From: an archaeon
GTDB lineage: Archaea > Nanobdellota > Nanobdellia > Pacearchaeales > GW2011-AR1
DNA length: 64,000 bases
Reading direction: 5' to 3'
NCBI GenBank assembly: GCA_027343665.1
Contig: DAHWKL010000001.1
Coordinates: 172,770-236,769 of the forward strand
The notes under the pieces were generated by a model. The model did no database searches. It was not told where the DNA came from and saw only the letters and a list, made by a program, of their open reading frames with translations. Positions 56,708 through 64,000 of the stretch are shown here, in pieces (the first letter of the stretch is position 1; the number at the start of each line of letters is the position of its first letter). The position numbers and the translations under genes were made by a program.

Positions 56708-57526
56708 TTAATATTTTCCGTCAACCAACTTTTTGTATTCTGGGACTATATCTTTTGTGAAACCCCTCATCCCTTCTGCTGTCTTGAAGTGGTTTACAAG
56801 GGATTCGATTATATCAAAAGGCGCGGTGATAATGTCGGCACCTGCGATTATACATTCCCTGAATTCCCTTTTGTTTCTTATGCTCGCAGCGAGTATCTTG
56901 GTTTTTATCTTTTCCTTGTCGAATATTTCACGCGCCTCTTTTATCAGATCAACTCCTGAGATTATGCCCTCATCTTCGAGAACTTTCCCTTTCTTCTTTT
57001 CCCCTTTTTCAGGAAAATAGTCGTCTTTGTCAAAGCTTATTTTGTATTTCTTCCTTATGAAATCATCTTCCCTACCTACAAATGGGCTCACGAATTTTGC
57101 TCCTGCGCGGGCAGCGAGAAGGGCTTGTTCGGGCGTAAAGATGAGCGTGCAGTTCACTGGAATTTTTTCTTTCGACAGTATTTTTATCGCCTTTATGCCG
57201 TCAAAATCCCCGCCTGAAGATTCATCAAATGAAGGATTGACCGGGATTTTTATGTAAACATTTTTTCCCACACCATTGAATTTTTTGTATAATTTTTCTC
57301 CCTCTTTGACCATTTCTTTGTAAGTGTTTCCGATGACTTCAAGGCTAACGGGTTTTCCTTTGGCTACCTTCAGGATTTTTTTTATGTAATCTTCAATATC
57401 CCCGCCGAATTCATCTGAAGCTTTCTTTATCAAGCTCGGATTTGTCGTCACGCCATCAAGAAGTCCCCAGCTTTTGACTTTCTCGATCTCATCGAGTTTT
57501 GCCGAGTCAAGAAATATTTTCACCAT
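56708..57526 (-). CDS. tal: Transaldolase
   Basis: Transfers a three-carbon unit in the pentose phosphate pathway. The 272-residue TIM barrel has KIFLDSAKLDEIEKV, GVTTNPSLIKKA, the Schiff-base Lys in VYIKIPVNPS, NCTLIFTPEQALLAARAGAKFVSPFVGR and AASIRNKREFRECIIAGADIITAPFDII. It is longer than minimal archaeal transaldolases (about 215-220) because of an insert around residues 160-180 (DKDDYFPEKGEKKKGKV). It is the first gene of a minus-strand tal-tkt unit. With rpiB and rpe it completes the non-oxidative branch. Confidence 0.92.
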   Translation of the reverse strand: MVKIFLDSAKLDEIEKVKSWGLLDGVTTNPSLIKKASDEFGGDIEDYIKKILKVAKGKPVSLEVIGNTYKEMVKEGEKLYKKFNGVGKNVYIKIPVNPSFDESSGGDFDGIKAIKILSKEKIPVNCTLIFTPEQALLAARAGAKFVSPFVGREDDFIRKKYKISFDKDDYFPEKGEKKKGKVLEDEGIISGVDLIKEAREIFDKEKIKTKILAASIRNKREFRECIIAGADIITAPFDIIESLVNHFKTAEGMRGFTKDIVPEYKKLVDGKY

Positions 57527-57567
57527 CTTGGATTAATAAAACGGAGGGAGTTTATAGGAGTTGCGGA

Positions 57568-57648
57568 CGCCCGGACCAGGACTCGAACCTGGATACCCTT
57601 TCGGGTCGGCCTTTCCAGGGCCGTGCAATACCCTTATGCGATCCGGGC
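57568..57648 (-). tRNA. tRNA-Ser (anticodon GGA)
   Basis: A minus-strand class II tRNA: acceptor GCCCGGA/TCCGGGC with discriminator G, a short D-arm (GCA/TGC), anticodon stem CGGCC/GGCCG with loop CTGGAAA (GGA). It has the long variable arm expected for serine (ACCC-gaaa-GGGT) and T-arm CCAGG-TTCGAGT-CCTGG. No intron or encoded CCA. ORFs drawn across it on the plus strand are shadows. Confidence 0.93.
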
Positions 57649-57735
57649 TTAATCTGTCTAGAAAAAACGGGAGAGTTAAAAATGTTGCTAAAGAACCTCA
57701 AGAAGGTTTTAATACAAGGAATGCCTTAATTTTAC

Positions 57736-58809
57736 ATGGAGAAAAACCTGATTGTCGAATGGGTTTTGGGGGCTTCCGGAAAATACGAAATAGACTTGGC
57801 CGAAAGTGGAATACAGTATCATTATTTAAGAGATTTCAAGATAGGTAGAGGATGCAATTTAAATTATTCTTCAGACGCAGGGAGTCCTGAACTGAGAGAG
57901 AAAATCTCTAAGTTGTACAGAGTCAAAAAAGAAAATGTTCTTATTACCAATGGGAGCCAAGAGGCAATGTACATACTGCTCAATGTTCTTTTGAGAGAAG
58001 GCGATGAGGTGGTAATAATCTCACCGGGGTGGCAACAGTATGAAGAAGTTGCTAAAAAAATAGGCGCCAAGATCAAGAAGTTATTTTTAGATCCTAAAGA
58101 AGATTTTCAGTTAAACCCAAGTGATTTAAAGAAATTGATTAGCAAAAAAACAAAGGCAGTTATAATAAATAGCCCGCACAACCCGACAGGGCTCAAGTTT
58201 GATATCAAAAAAATAAAAACCATAATCCCAAAAGGAGTATTTTTGATAAATGATGAGGTTTATCTCTTAAACCCGAATGAGTCGGTTACATATAACTGTG
58301 AAGACAAGAATTTTATCTCCGTGGGAAGTCTTTCAAAGATTCAGGGTGTACCCGGAATAAGGATTGGTTGGATGATTGGACTCAAGAGTATTGTAGACGA
58401 GGCGATAAACTATCGCAGGTATACAACAATATCTAATTCGGCTTTAGGTGAAGACATTGCGCTAGAAATCTTCAAAGACTACAGCAAGTATTTGAAAGAA
58501 TATCATAATTTAGTCTCAAGAGGGTTTCACACCCTTAAGAAATGGGTTGAAGAACAAAAAGGCATAAAACTCATTAAACCGCATGGGACCCCTTTTGCAT
58601 TAATAAAATACAAATTCAACATACCTTCAAAAGATTTGTGCGAGCAAATTTTGAATAAAGAGAAGGTGCTGTTGGTTCCAGGCTCTTCTTTTGGAACAGA
58701 AAACTGCTTTAGAATATCCTTTGGTAGAGATCCAGAGATTTTAAATAAAGGCTTGAGAAAGATTTCAAGATTTTTTGGAAATATAAATGAAAACTCAGAC
58801 AGTAAGTAA
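57736..58809 (+). CDS. PLP-dependent aminotransferase, fold type I (VioD-like?)
   Basis: A 357-residue class I/II aminotransferase-fold enzyme. It has YEIDLAESGIQYHYLRDF, SPELREKISKLYRVKKENVLITNGSQEAMYILL, SPGWQQYEEVAKKIGA, NSPHNPTG (substrate/PLP contact Asn), and the Schiff-base Lys in SLSKIQGVPGIRIGW. The DLAESG opening and the YRRYTTISNSALG stretch remind me of capreomycidine synthase (VioD)-type PLP enzymes rather than HisC, but this is from memory. Its 3' end overlaps the EgtD-like methyltransferase gene by 23 bases, so the two are surely co-expressed. Confidence 0.85.
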   Translation: MEKNLIVEWVLGASGKYEIDLAESGIQYHYLRDFKIGRGCNLNYSSDAGSPELREKISKLYRVKKENVLITNGSQEAMYILLNVLLREGDEVVIISPGWQQYEEVAKKIGAKIKKLFLDPKEDFQLNPSDLKKLISKKTKAVIINSPHNPTGLKFDIKKIKTIIPKGVFLINDEVYLLNPNESVTYNCEDKNFISVGSLSKIQGVPGIRIGWMIGLKSIVDEAINYRRYTTISNSALGEDIALEIFKDYSKYLKEYHNLVSRGFHTLKKWVEEQKGIKLIKPHGTPFALIKYKFNIPSKDLCEQILNKEKVLLVPGSSFGTENCFRISFGRDPEILNKGLRKISRFFGNINENSDSK

Positions 58810-59680
58810 TAATTTATGGGAAAGTTTCTTGAAAGACCTAAGAAGAGGCTGGGTCTCCTCAGAACACTGGTTCACTCAGAATGTGAAAGAACTAGATAAA
58901 CTCTATTCCCCAAAGAATTTTCGAAGCAAAACCTCTTATTATGAAGTCCCTTCCGGAGAGCAGGGGATAATTCTTGAAAACATCAGCAAGATAACTAGAT
59001 ACACCCAAGATCGACAAATTGTAGTGTGGGGGGCTGGCATGAAAGAAGCGGAGTTAGTGAAGGCGGCAATGAGGGAGGGTTCAAAGCGTCACATCACCAT
59101 AATTGACATAGAAAAATTCTATATGGATAAAATGATTAAGAGAATAAATAATCTGAAAAAAATCCGTGTAGTTAAAATCATCGACCTCTTCCAGAATGTC
59201 AGGCTCAATAAGAGAAATCCCTCTTTCCACATATTTCTCGGCACAAGCATAGGAAATTTCGATCAGGAAGAAATTTTCAGAGTCTTGGAAAGGAACATGA
59301 AAAAAGGCGACTTAATAATGATAGGATTTGAGTTGAACAAAAACCCTCCATGGATTCTTAAAGAGTATAAGAAAGATTCCAATTTCACAAAATGCGTCCA
59401 CTTGAAGATATTTGATAATGCGATCAAGATGAAGAGGGCAAAAGAATATTGGAGATACAACAACAAAAAGCAACAGATAGAATTTTTCATAGAGTTCCTT
59501 GATAATGTCAGGATAGATAAATTTAAACTGTATTTCAGGAAAGGATCAAAGGTAGAAGTCTTTCGGTCCAAAAAGTATAATGAGAAATCATTCTCTAGAT
59601 TCGCACTAAGATACAGCTTGGAAACCTTGGAGACTTTTTCTGAAGGAAACAACTGCATAAAAATTTTAAGGAAAATGTGA
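58787..59680 (+). CDS. EgtD-like SAM-dependent amino-acid methyltransferase
   Basis: A 297-residue protein with the hallmark of histidine-specific (EgtD/EasF) methyltransferases: FLGTSIGNFDQEEIFRVLERNMKKGDLIMIGFELNK, matching their GSTIGNF...LLIGxDxxK segment. A SAM-site-like IVVWGAGMKEAELVKAAM lies near residue 79, with an acidic residue in ITIIDIEKFYM after it. In known relatives the enzyme trimethylates the alpha-amino group of His or methylates a Trp derivative. Substrate residues are too diverged to predict. It overlaps the aminotransferase gene and stands between two tRNA-Ser genes. Confidence 0.78.
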   Translation: MKTQTVSNNLWESFLKDLRRGWVSSEHWFTQNVKELDKLYSPKNFRSKTSYYEVPSGEQGIILENISKITRYTQDRQIVVWGAGMKEAELVKAAMREGSKRHITIIDIEKFYMDKMIKRINNLKKIRVVKIIDLFQNVRLNKRNPSFHIFLGTSIGNFDQEEIFRVLERNMKKGDLIMIGFELNKNPPWILKEYKKDSNFTKCVHLKIFDNAIKMKRAKEYWRYNNKKQQIEFFIEFLDNVRIDKFKLYFRKGSKVEVFRSKKYNEKSFSRFALRYSLETLETFSEGNNCIKILRKM

Positions 59681-59843
59681 AGTACGCCTCAGAGCAGTGC
59701 TCACAACCTCGCACGAGTTTTTTGTTTCATGACCTGAATTTACTGGAACTCTACCACGAAGTTGCTCGTCGAACCAAAGAAAAATGAAATTTTTCGTCCG
59801 ACATCCTAACTGAGAAGGTGTATCACCAAGGCGATACACTTAA
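59681..59843. other. Non-coding gap with several hairpins
   Basis: No plausible reading frame is seen. The sequence holds CTC-gcac-GAG followed by TTTTTT (59704-59720, possible terminator of the methyltransferase gene), GAAAAAT-gaa-ATTTTTC near 59781-59797, and GTGTATC-accaaggc-GATACAC (59818-59839) just beyond the 3' end of tRNA-Ser(GCT). It also repeats ACGCCTCAG, the last bases of that tRNA, near 59684. It may hold a terminator pair or a small structured RNA. Confidence 0.45.
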
Positions 59844-59926
59844 CGCCTCAGGCAGGAATCGAACCTGCGCGCCCCGATGGGGCCGGGATTAGCAATCCCG
59901 TGCAATAACCACTATGCGACTGAGGC
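59844..59926 (-). tRNA. tRNA-Ser (anticodon GCT)
   Basis: A minus-strand class II tRNA: acceptor GCCTCAG/CTGAGGC with discriminator G, anticodon stem CGGGA/TCCCG with loop TTGCTAA (GCT), long variable arm GCCCCATCGGGGC, and T-arm GCAGG-TTCGATT-CCTGC. An AT-rich TATA-like tttaattta lies about 25 bases upstream on its strand. No intron or encoded CCA. Confidence 0.93.
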
Positions 59927-60044
59927 TTGTCAATAAATTAAAACTAATACTGTGACTTATAAACATTTTGAAACTTAAGGAAAGCCCCGACTCAGAAACA
60001 TTTTTAACCGCTGGATTCTTGTCAGATTCAGAAGGAGGTGGAAG

Positions 60045-60257
60045 ATGGGAGGTTATTACAAAGACGGTTTTTTGGCTTTGGTGGCACTCGTATTTGCAAT
60101 CTTCAATTGGTCCAACGTAGTGGTTATCATTGCGACTGCACTGATAGTCCTACACTCTTTGCTTCATGTTTTCGGATGGTGCAAATGTGTCTGGCACAAG
60201 GAAATGCCAAAAGAACCTATGAAAGCTGCGCCAAAGAAATCTGCAAGAAGAAAATAA
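60045..60257 (+). CDS. Small membrane protein with strong ribosome binding site
   Basis: A 70-residue protein with two hydrophobic segments (GFLALVALVFAIFNWSNVVVIIATALIVLHSLLHVF), then GWCKCVW with two Cys, and a Lys/Pro/Ala-rich basic tail (KAAPKKSARRK). The tail looks like the DNA- or RNA-binding end of a histone but is short. A Shine-Dalgarno aaggaggtg lies six bases before the ATG, marking it as well translated like the pilin. TATA-like atttttaacc is 40 bases upstream and T-tracts follow the stop. Unknown function. Confidence 0.75.
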   Translation: MGGYYKDGFLALVALVFAIFNWSNVVVIIATALIVLHSLLHVFGWCKCVWHKEMPKEPMKAAPKKSARRK

Positions 60258-60287
60258 TCTTGCACCCTTTTGTTTGATTTTTATTTT

Positions 60288-62726
60288 TTATTCTTTTTCA
60301 GAATTATTCTTCATCCTTTCCCGATACTCTTCTATCCTTTTTTTGTTCGTCTCGCATTCTGAATTGAAACAAAATATCCAGGGTTTCTTCCCTTTTCTCA
60401 GGGACATCAAAAGAGGGAAACCACATTTCTCACAGTTCTTTCCGGTTTTAGTTATATTGCCGTTCGGGGGAAGAGAATAAGTGTTCCTGCATTCGGGGTA
60501 TCCTGAACATGATATGAAAAATTTCCTGTTTTTAGGGGAATAAGTTATCCTGAGCTTGTTCTTCCCGCATTTAGGGCAGAGATTGAGCATGTTCTCTTCC
60601 CTTTCAGCTTCCCTCTGGTTCTCCTGCGCACCTACAAGATCCTTGCCTATCAAAGAGCCGTCTTTCTCAAACTCTTCGGCTATTTCAGTTATCTGCTTTT
60701 TAGCTTTGTCCAAAATATCATCTTCTTTATTTCTTAGGGATTCTAAGGGAGCGTCCCCGTCTTCTACAATTTCATCCATCTCATCCTGCAGTTCCTTTGT
60801 CAGTTTTTCATTTACGATTATGGGGGAATAATTCTCTAAAGTATCTATCAAAGAAATCCCGATTGGTGTCGCTTCAATCGATTTCCCTTTTATGTAACCC
60901 CTGTCATAAAGGGTCTCTATTATCGCGGCACGCGTCGCCTTAGTGCCAAGATTCCTCTTCTCAAGTTCAGAGATTATCGATGCTGGGGAATACCTTCTTG
61001 GAGGCTGAGTTTCTTTCTCTTCTGTCCTTGTGCTTTTTATTTCTTTTTTTCCTTCAACATCCGGAAGCTCTTTTTCATTTGTTTTGACAGGATAAAATTC
61101 CATCCAAGATTTTTGCCTTATGTGATATCCCGAAACTGAAAATGTGTAATCTTTAACCTTCCCAAATATCCTTTTCCTGTCTATTATGGCGTCATCACAG
61201 AAAAGCGCAAGAAATCTTTTGACGATGAGGTTATAAATTTTTTCCTCATCTCCTGAAAGGACCTGGTTGTTCCCTGTAGGATAGATGGAAGGATGTGCGG
61301 GGTCCGTTTTTTTTCCTTCAACTGGCCTCTCTCTTGTTATGAGCTTCGCGACTTTATATCTTATTTTCAAAATATCTAGTATGGACTTGTAATCAATCGA
61401 TGACGGAAGTTTTTGCGAAGAGGTCCTGGGGTAAGAGATAAGACCGGCAAGGTAAAGAGACTGCGCAGCTTTCAGAGCATTGACAGGAGTTATACCATAA
61501 AGCTTGTAAGCTTCAGTCTGGAGACTCGTAAGATCAAAAGGCGGATAAGGAGGAACTCTTTCTTCGACTTTTTTTGTCTCCAAATCTATCTCTTTTCCCA
61601 CAATGTCCTTGAAATTCTCAAGCTCTTTTTTATCGAAGAATTCTTTTGTGCATTTGAGTTCCAGTTTTGGCTTGTCAATCGTGACATAAAATTCCCAGTA
61701 AGGCTCTTTCTTGAAATTTTGTATCTCTTTTTCTCTTTCAACTATTAGTTTCAGAGCAGGACCCTGGACACGCCCGATAGACATTATCTTGAATCTGCCT
61801 GCAGCTTTTATCGCATTCATGAGAGCACGCGAAAGATTTATCCCATAGAACCAATCAAGATAATGACGCGATTCCCCCGCGACTGCCTGCCCCCAGTTTA
61901 TGTGCGGGGACTTATCTTCATATGCCTTGTTAAGCTCTGAATTTGTCAAAGTCGAGAATTTCATCCTGCTCGCATCCGGTTGGTTGCATATAAGATTTAC
62001 CACATTTTTTCCGATGACTTCACCTTCCACATCAAAATCAGTTGCCACAGTTATCGAACCGGCATTCTTTGCCAGATGCAAGATCGTATCATAATACCTC
62101 TTTGTGTAATCACCTTTTTTCGCAAGATAATTAGGAACCCAAGAAATGTCAAATATAGGAACATGGGAGCCAGAGGAATTTTGCTTCAATGTAAACAAGT
62201 GGCCGACAGCGCAAGCAACAATTATCTTTTTTCCGCTCCTGTCAACTTCATAATATGGGACGCCTCTCACGATCTCATGTTTTGAGGATACACCGAGCGC
62301 GCTCGCTATCTTCATTGCGGCCTGAGGTTTCTCAGTTATTATCAGCTCATAACCGTTTTTTTTCAGAAGTATTTTAGGAATGACATAAACCTCGGTTTTT
62401 GTCGTAGTGGATTTTTCTTTTTTCACGACCTGTTTTTTGCCGTTCTTTTTTCCGTTCTTCCTGCCGCCTTTTTTCTTAAGACCTTCGCCTTCCTTTTCTA
62501 TAGTCACAATCTCTGAAATCTTCGGTTTGTATGAAACCTTTTCCACCATCCTCAGATTCTCAAAGTTCGGATCATAATCTTTCACTTCCTTCTCCACCAC
62601 GCTTCTCAAGATCTCTTCACGCGGCAGCTCAGGTTTCACTTCCTTTTCTGTAGTCCTTTTGAAGTCCACGCCCGGCCTGAAAAATGTTTCAGTGGCCCTT
62701 TCTTCACTAGATTTCCTTTTTGCCAT
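60288..62726 (-). CDS. topA: DNA topoisomerase I (type IA)
   Basis: Relaxes negatively supercoiled DNA. The 812 residues have a charged, Lys-rich N-terminal extension of about 125 residues, then the TOPRIM domain (YELIITEKPQAAMKIASALG, TVATDFDVEGEVIG). Next come KIMSIGRVQGPALKLIVEREKEI, the catalytic Tyr in LISYPRTSSQ (Y432), LGTKATRAAIIETLYDRGYI, and C-terminal zinc ribbons (CPKCG...CSGYPEC, CEKCG...CFNSEC). The extension is longer than in most archaeal TopA and may add DNA contacts. It converges with the small membrane protein gene. Confidence 0.93.
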   Translation of the reverse strand: MAKRKSSEERATETFFRPGVDFKRTTEKEVKPELPREEILRSVVEKEVKDYDPNFENLRMVEKVSYKPKISEIVTIEKEGEGLKKKGGRKNGKKNGKKQVVKKEKSTTTKTEVYVIPKILLKKNGYELIITEKPQAAMKIASALGVSSKHEIVRGVPYYEVDRSGKKIIVACAVGHLFTLKQNSSGSHVPIFDISWVPNYLAKKGDYTKRYYDTILHLAKNAGSITVATDFDVEGEVIGKNVVNLICNQPDASRMKFSTLTNSELNKAYEDKSPHINWGQAVAGESRHYLDWFYGINLSRALMNAIKAAGRFKIMSIGRVQGPALKLIVEREKEIQNFKKEPYWEFYVTIDKPKLELKCTKEFFDKKELENFKDIVGKEIDLETKKVEERVPPYPPFDLTSLQTEAYKLYGITPVNALKAAQSLYLAGLISYPRTSSQKLPSSIDYKSILDILKIRYKVAKLITRERPVEGKKTDPAHPSIYPTGNNQVLSGDEEKIYNLIVKRFLALFCDDAIIDRKRIFGKVKDYTFSVSGYHIRQKSWMEFYPVKTNEKELPDVEGKKEIKSTRTEEKETQPPRRYSPASIISELEKRNLGTKATRAAIIETLYDRGYIKGKSIEATPIGISLIDTLENYSPIIVNEKLTKELQDEMDEIVEDGDAPLESLRNKEDDILDKAKKQITEIAEEFEKDGSLIGKDLVGAQENQREAEREENMLNLCPKCGKNKLRITYSPKNRKFFISCSGYPECRNTYSLPPNGNITKTGKNCEKCGFPLLMSLRKGKKPWIFCFNSECETNKKRIEEYRERMKNNSEKE

Positions 62727-62831
62727 CTCAAATTTCAGAAGCAGGTGTTTTATATAAGTTTTTGTCCCCGAAGGCGCATGAATTGAAAACCTTTAAAAGG
62801 AAAAGACGTGCTATAATTCTGTAATCGTCAG

Positions 62832-62907
62832 AGCGGGGTAGAGCAGCCTGGAGTGCTCGTCGGGCCCATAACCCGGAGGTCGTGTGGTTCAAATCCCACC
62901 CCCGCTA
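62832..62907 (+). tRNA. Initiator tRNA-Met (anticodon CAT)
   Basis: A 76-nt tRNA with acceptor AGCGGGG/CCCCGCT, the archaeal initiator A1-U72 pair, discriminator A, and D-arm GAGC..GCTC. The anticodon stem TCGGG/CCCGG has the three G-C pairs of initiators around loop CCCATAA, and the T-arm is GTGTG-TTCAAAT-CCCAC-like. No intron or encoded CCA. TTTAAAAG near 62792 could be the TATA box, giving a short leader. Confidence 0.93.
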
Positions 62908-62938
62908 TTTTAAGGTGCGAGGAGTTTGAGATGAGTGA

Positions 62939-63640
62939 TTATTTTAGCATCAGTTCAAAAACAAACAGATCCGCAAAATACTTTTTCCCCACTTTATAGA
63001 TTAGGATGTCTTTATTCTTTTCATACCATTCTTTGTCTGCATATACAAAATCTTTTACTGGTCCGCTGTAAAAATTAATCAATCTTGCTGAATAATTTTT
63101 TATAATATACCTCAGACTTTTTCTGGAGTTTGACATAGTGTAAACAACAATGTACAGTCTTGTTTCTCTATGCATATACCTTTTTGCCCATGCAAGTGTC
63201 TTCATCAACATTTCAGAACCAGTCTTACCTCCGGAATAAGAGATTACTTTCTCTTTAGTCCATTTACTTTTTATTTTTGGAGAGAGGACCTCTTGTGGAA
63301 TATTAGCAATAATCACATCAAATTTCTTTCCCTTAAAAGGGGAGAATAAATCACCCCTCCTGAAATCAACCCTAACATTATTCATTGACGCATTTTCTTT
63401 TGATAAGATTATTGCATCTGGGAGGATATCTGTCCCACTCACAATCCCGCCTTTTTTTGCTGCAAGTATCGCAAGAAACCCGGTTCCACATCCGACATCG
63501 AGAACACTTTCACCCTTACTTATCCTTATTGCAGTGCCGAGAGCTTTAGAGCCATGAAGTGATGGAATGAACAATTTCGGATTCGTTTTGATTTTGAGAG
63601 AAGTTCCTTGTATTTTCAAATTAAGTAAATTTGAAGACAT
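62939..63640 (-). CDS. Class I methyltransferase, HemK/PrmC-like fold
   Basis: A 233-residue methyltransferase with the SAM site SVLDVGCGTGFLAILAAKKGG (about 44-64), acidic ribose contact in SGTDILPDAI, and VIIANIPQEVL in the position of motif IV. N5-glutamine methyltransferases have NPPY there, so NIPQ points to a different substrate, perhaps a small molecule or another side chain. The C-terminus is a small alpha/beta extension (LRYIIKNYSARLINFY). The stop is about 30 bases from the initiator tRNA end. Confidence 0.8.
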   Translation of the reverse strand: MSSNLLNLKIQGTSLKIKTNPKLFIPSLHGSKALGTAIRISKGESVLDVGCGTGFLAILAAKKGGIVSGTDILPDAIILSKENASMNNVRVDFRRGDLFSPFKGKKFDVIIANIPQEVLSPKIKSKWTKEKVISYSGGKTGSEMLMKTLAWAKRYMHRETRLYIVVYTMSNSRKSLRYIIKNYSARLINFYSGPVKDFVYADKEWYEKNKDILIYKVGKKYFADLFVFELMLK

Positions 63641-63687
63641 CCTATTTTAATATACTTCTTATGATTTAAATCTTTTTACCGAAGTCA

Positions 63688-64000
63688 TTATTTTTCTTCA
63701 GTATAAGGGCCCGGAATAAAAAACTTCTTCTGCTGTTTGAGCATAACTTCGGGAGGCTCCATACATTCCCTGGAAATGCAGGCAAATTGTTCGCCTTCAT
63801 CAGGCTGTGCAACAAGAAGTTCCGCAGATTTTCCTGAACGGACAATCCCCAAGATATATACAGGAGAATCTTCAATTGAATAAGGTTCGTCTCTCAGATA
63901 CTTATTTCCAACAATGAAATTAAAACTGGTTTTATTGTCCTGATAAGGTATCCTTATCTCATCGGTAAGTTCAAAGTTCTCAGATAGAAATCTCGTGAGA
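63688..64000 (-). CDS. Unknown protein, C-terminal fragment (cut by window edge)
   Basis: On the minus strand an open frame enters from beyond the window and reads 103 residues (LTRFLSENFELTDEIRIPYQDNKTSFN...FFIPGPYTEEK) to a TAA at 63690-63688. The ORF track instead shows a 69-residue frame here that is less convincing. The fragment has several beta-strand-like segments (SPVYILGIVRSGKSAELLVAQP) and two Cys. It was not in the ORF track because its start is outside the window. No family is recognised. Confidence 0.7.
   Translation of the reverse strand, partial: LTRFLSENFELTDEIRIPYQDNKTSFNFIVGNKYLRDEPYSIEDSPVYILGIVRSGKSAELLVAQPDEGEQFACISRECMEPPEVMLKQQKKFFIPGPYTEEK

Noticed and set aside
57499-57848. 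Plus-strand ORFs over tRNA-Ser(GGA)
   Set aside because: They read through the antisense of a clear tRNA and into the aminotransferase start in other frames.
59684-59926. Attachment site (att) scar flanking tRNA-Ser(GCT)
   Set aside because: The shared ACGCCTCAG is only nine bases and no integrase or element lies between, so chance cannot be excluded.
63666-63875. 69-residue minus-strand ORF at the right edge
   Set aside because: A different frame (stop at 63688-63690) stays open to the window edge with a more protein-like sequence, so the partial gene is annotated instead.
1-64000. CRISPR arrays, insertion sequences, rRNA genes or prophage
   Set aside because: No regularly spaced direct repeats, transposase or integrase frames, rRNA sequence or structural phage genes were seen on reading both strands and the ORF track.

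Overview
The window reads as a stretch of an AT-rich archaeal chromosome, most likely from a DPANN lineage of the Pacearchaeota/Woesearchaeota kind. That placement is inferred from gene content and protein style; no tree was built. Archaeal signs are RpoH/RpoB/RpoA, the archaeal NusA-like KH protein, uS12, uS7, EF-2 and EF-1alpha, the archaeal DnaG homologue, archaeal-type GluRS and TopA, a class III signal-peptide pilin, and TATA boxes (TTTATAAA) centred about 26 bp upstream of start codons, implying leaderless mRNAs. A few genes (pilin, dnaG, two small membrane proteins) instead have clear Shine-Dalgarno sequences. Many genes look bacterial in origin: NrdR, TrhO, U32 peptidase, DUF1801, OmdA, PhnB and SRPBCC proteins.

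Layout. 0-2.3 kb: three minus-strand genes of unknown function, one cut by the window edge. 2.4-5.8 kb: a coiled-coil protein, an ICMT-like membrane methyltransferase and a cassette of small bacterial-type proteins, including a frameshifted DUF4287 gene. 5.9-9.3 kb: a GluRS that lacks its anticodon-binding domain, a pilin, a U32 peptidase and a small membrane protein. 9.4-17.8 kb: a deoxynucleotide-supply island with NrdR and its operator, a B12-dependent ribonucleotide reductase, a corrinoid adenosyltransferase, a kinase-dCMP deaminase fusion, a double-domain ThyX, thymidylate kinase and thioredoxin. 17.8-33.8 kb: tRNA-Lys (preceded by a copy of its own 5' half), the RNA polymerase operon with single-chain RpoA, NusA, a MazG-HIT fusion, uS12, uS7, EF-2, an MFS transporter, a PAP2 phosphatase and EF-1alpha.

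33.8-42.8 kb: unknown genes, a nitroreductase, methyltransferase, DnaG with a structured leader, a Ca2+-type P-ATPase, a HAD phosphatase and an endonuclease IV-like protein. 42.9-52.1 kb: a surface protein, two unknown genes, an SMC protein with a Rad50-like zinc hook in place of the hinge, a divergent TrmB-like regulator and unknown gene, RNase HII and an orphan HExxH protein. 52.1-57.5 kb: TrhO, a LOG-family protein and the whole non-oxidative pentose phosphate pathway (RpiB, Rpe, transketolase, transaldolase). 57.5-64 kb: an aminotransferase/EgtD-like methyltransferase pair between two tRNA-Ser genes, a small membrane protein, topoisomerase I, initiator tRNA-Met, a methyltransferase and a partial gene.

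Functionally the window combines core information processing with a self-contained route from ribonucleotides and pentoses to DNA precursors. CobO supplies adenosylcobalamin to the reductase, the deaminase/ThyX/Tmk set makes dTTP, and the pentose phosphate genes can make ribose without an oxidative branch. No corrinoid biosynthesis genes are visible here, so salvage of corrinoid is plausible. No rRNA, CRISPR array, insertion sequence or recognisable prophage was seen. The strongest candidates for new biology are the hook-bearing SMC, the double ThyX with complementary half-motifs, the aminotransferase/EgtD-like pair, the tRNA-Lys locus and the archaeal NrdR operator.
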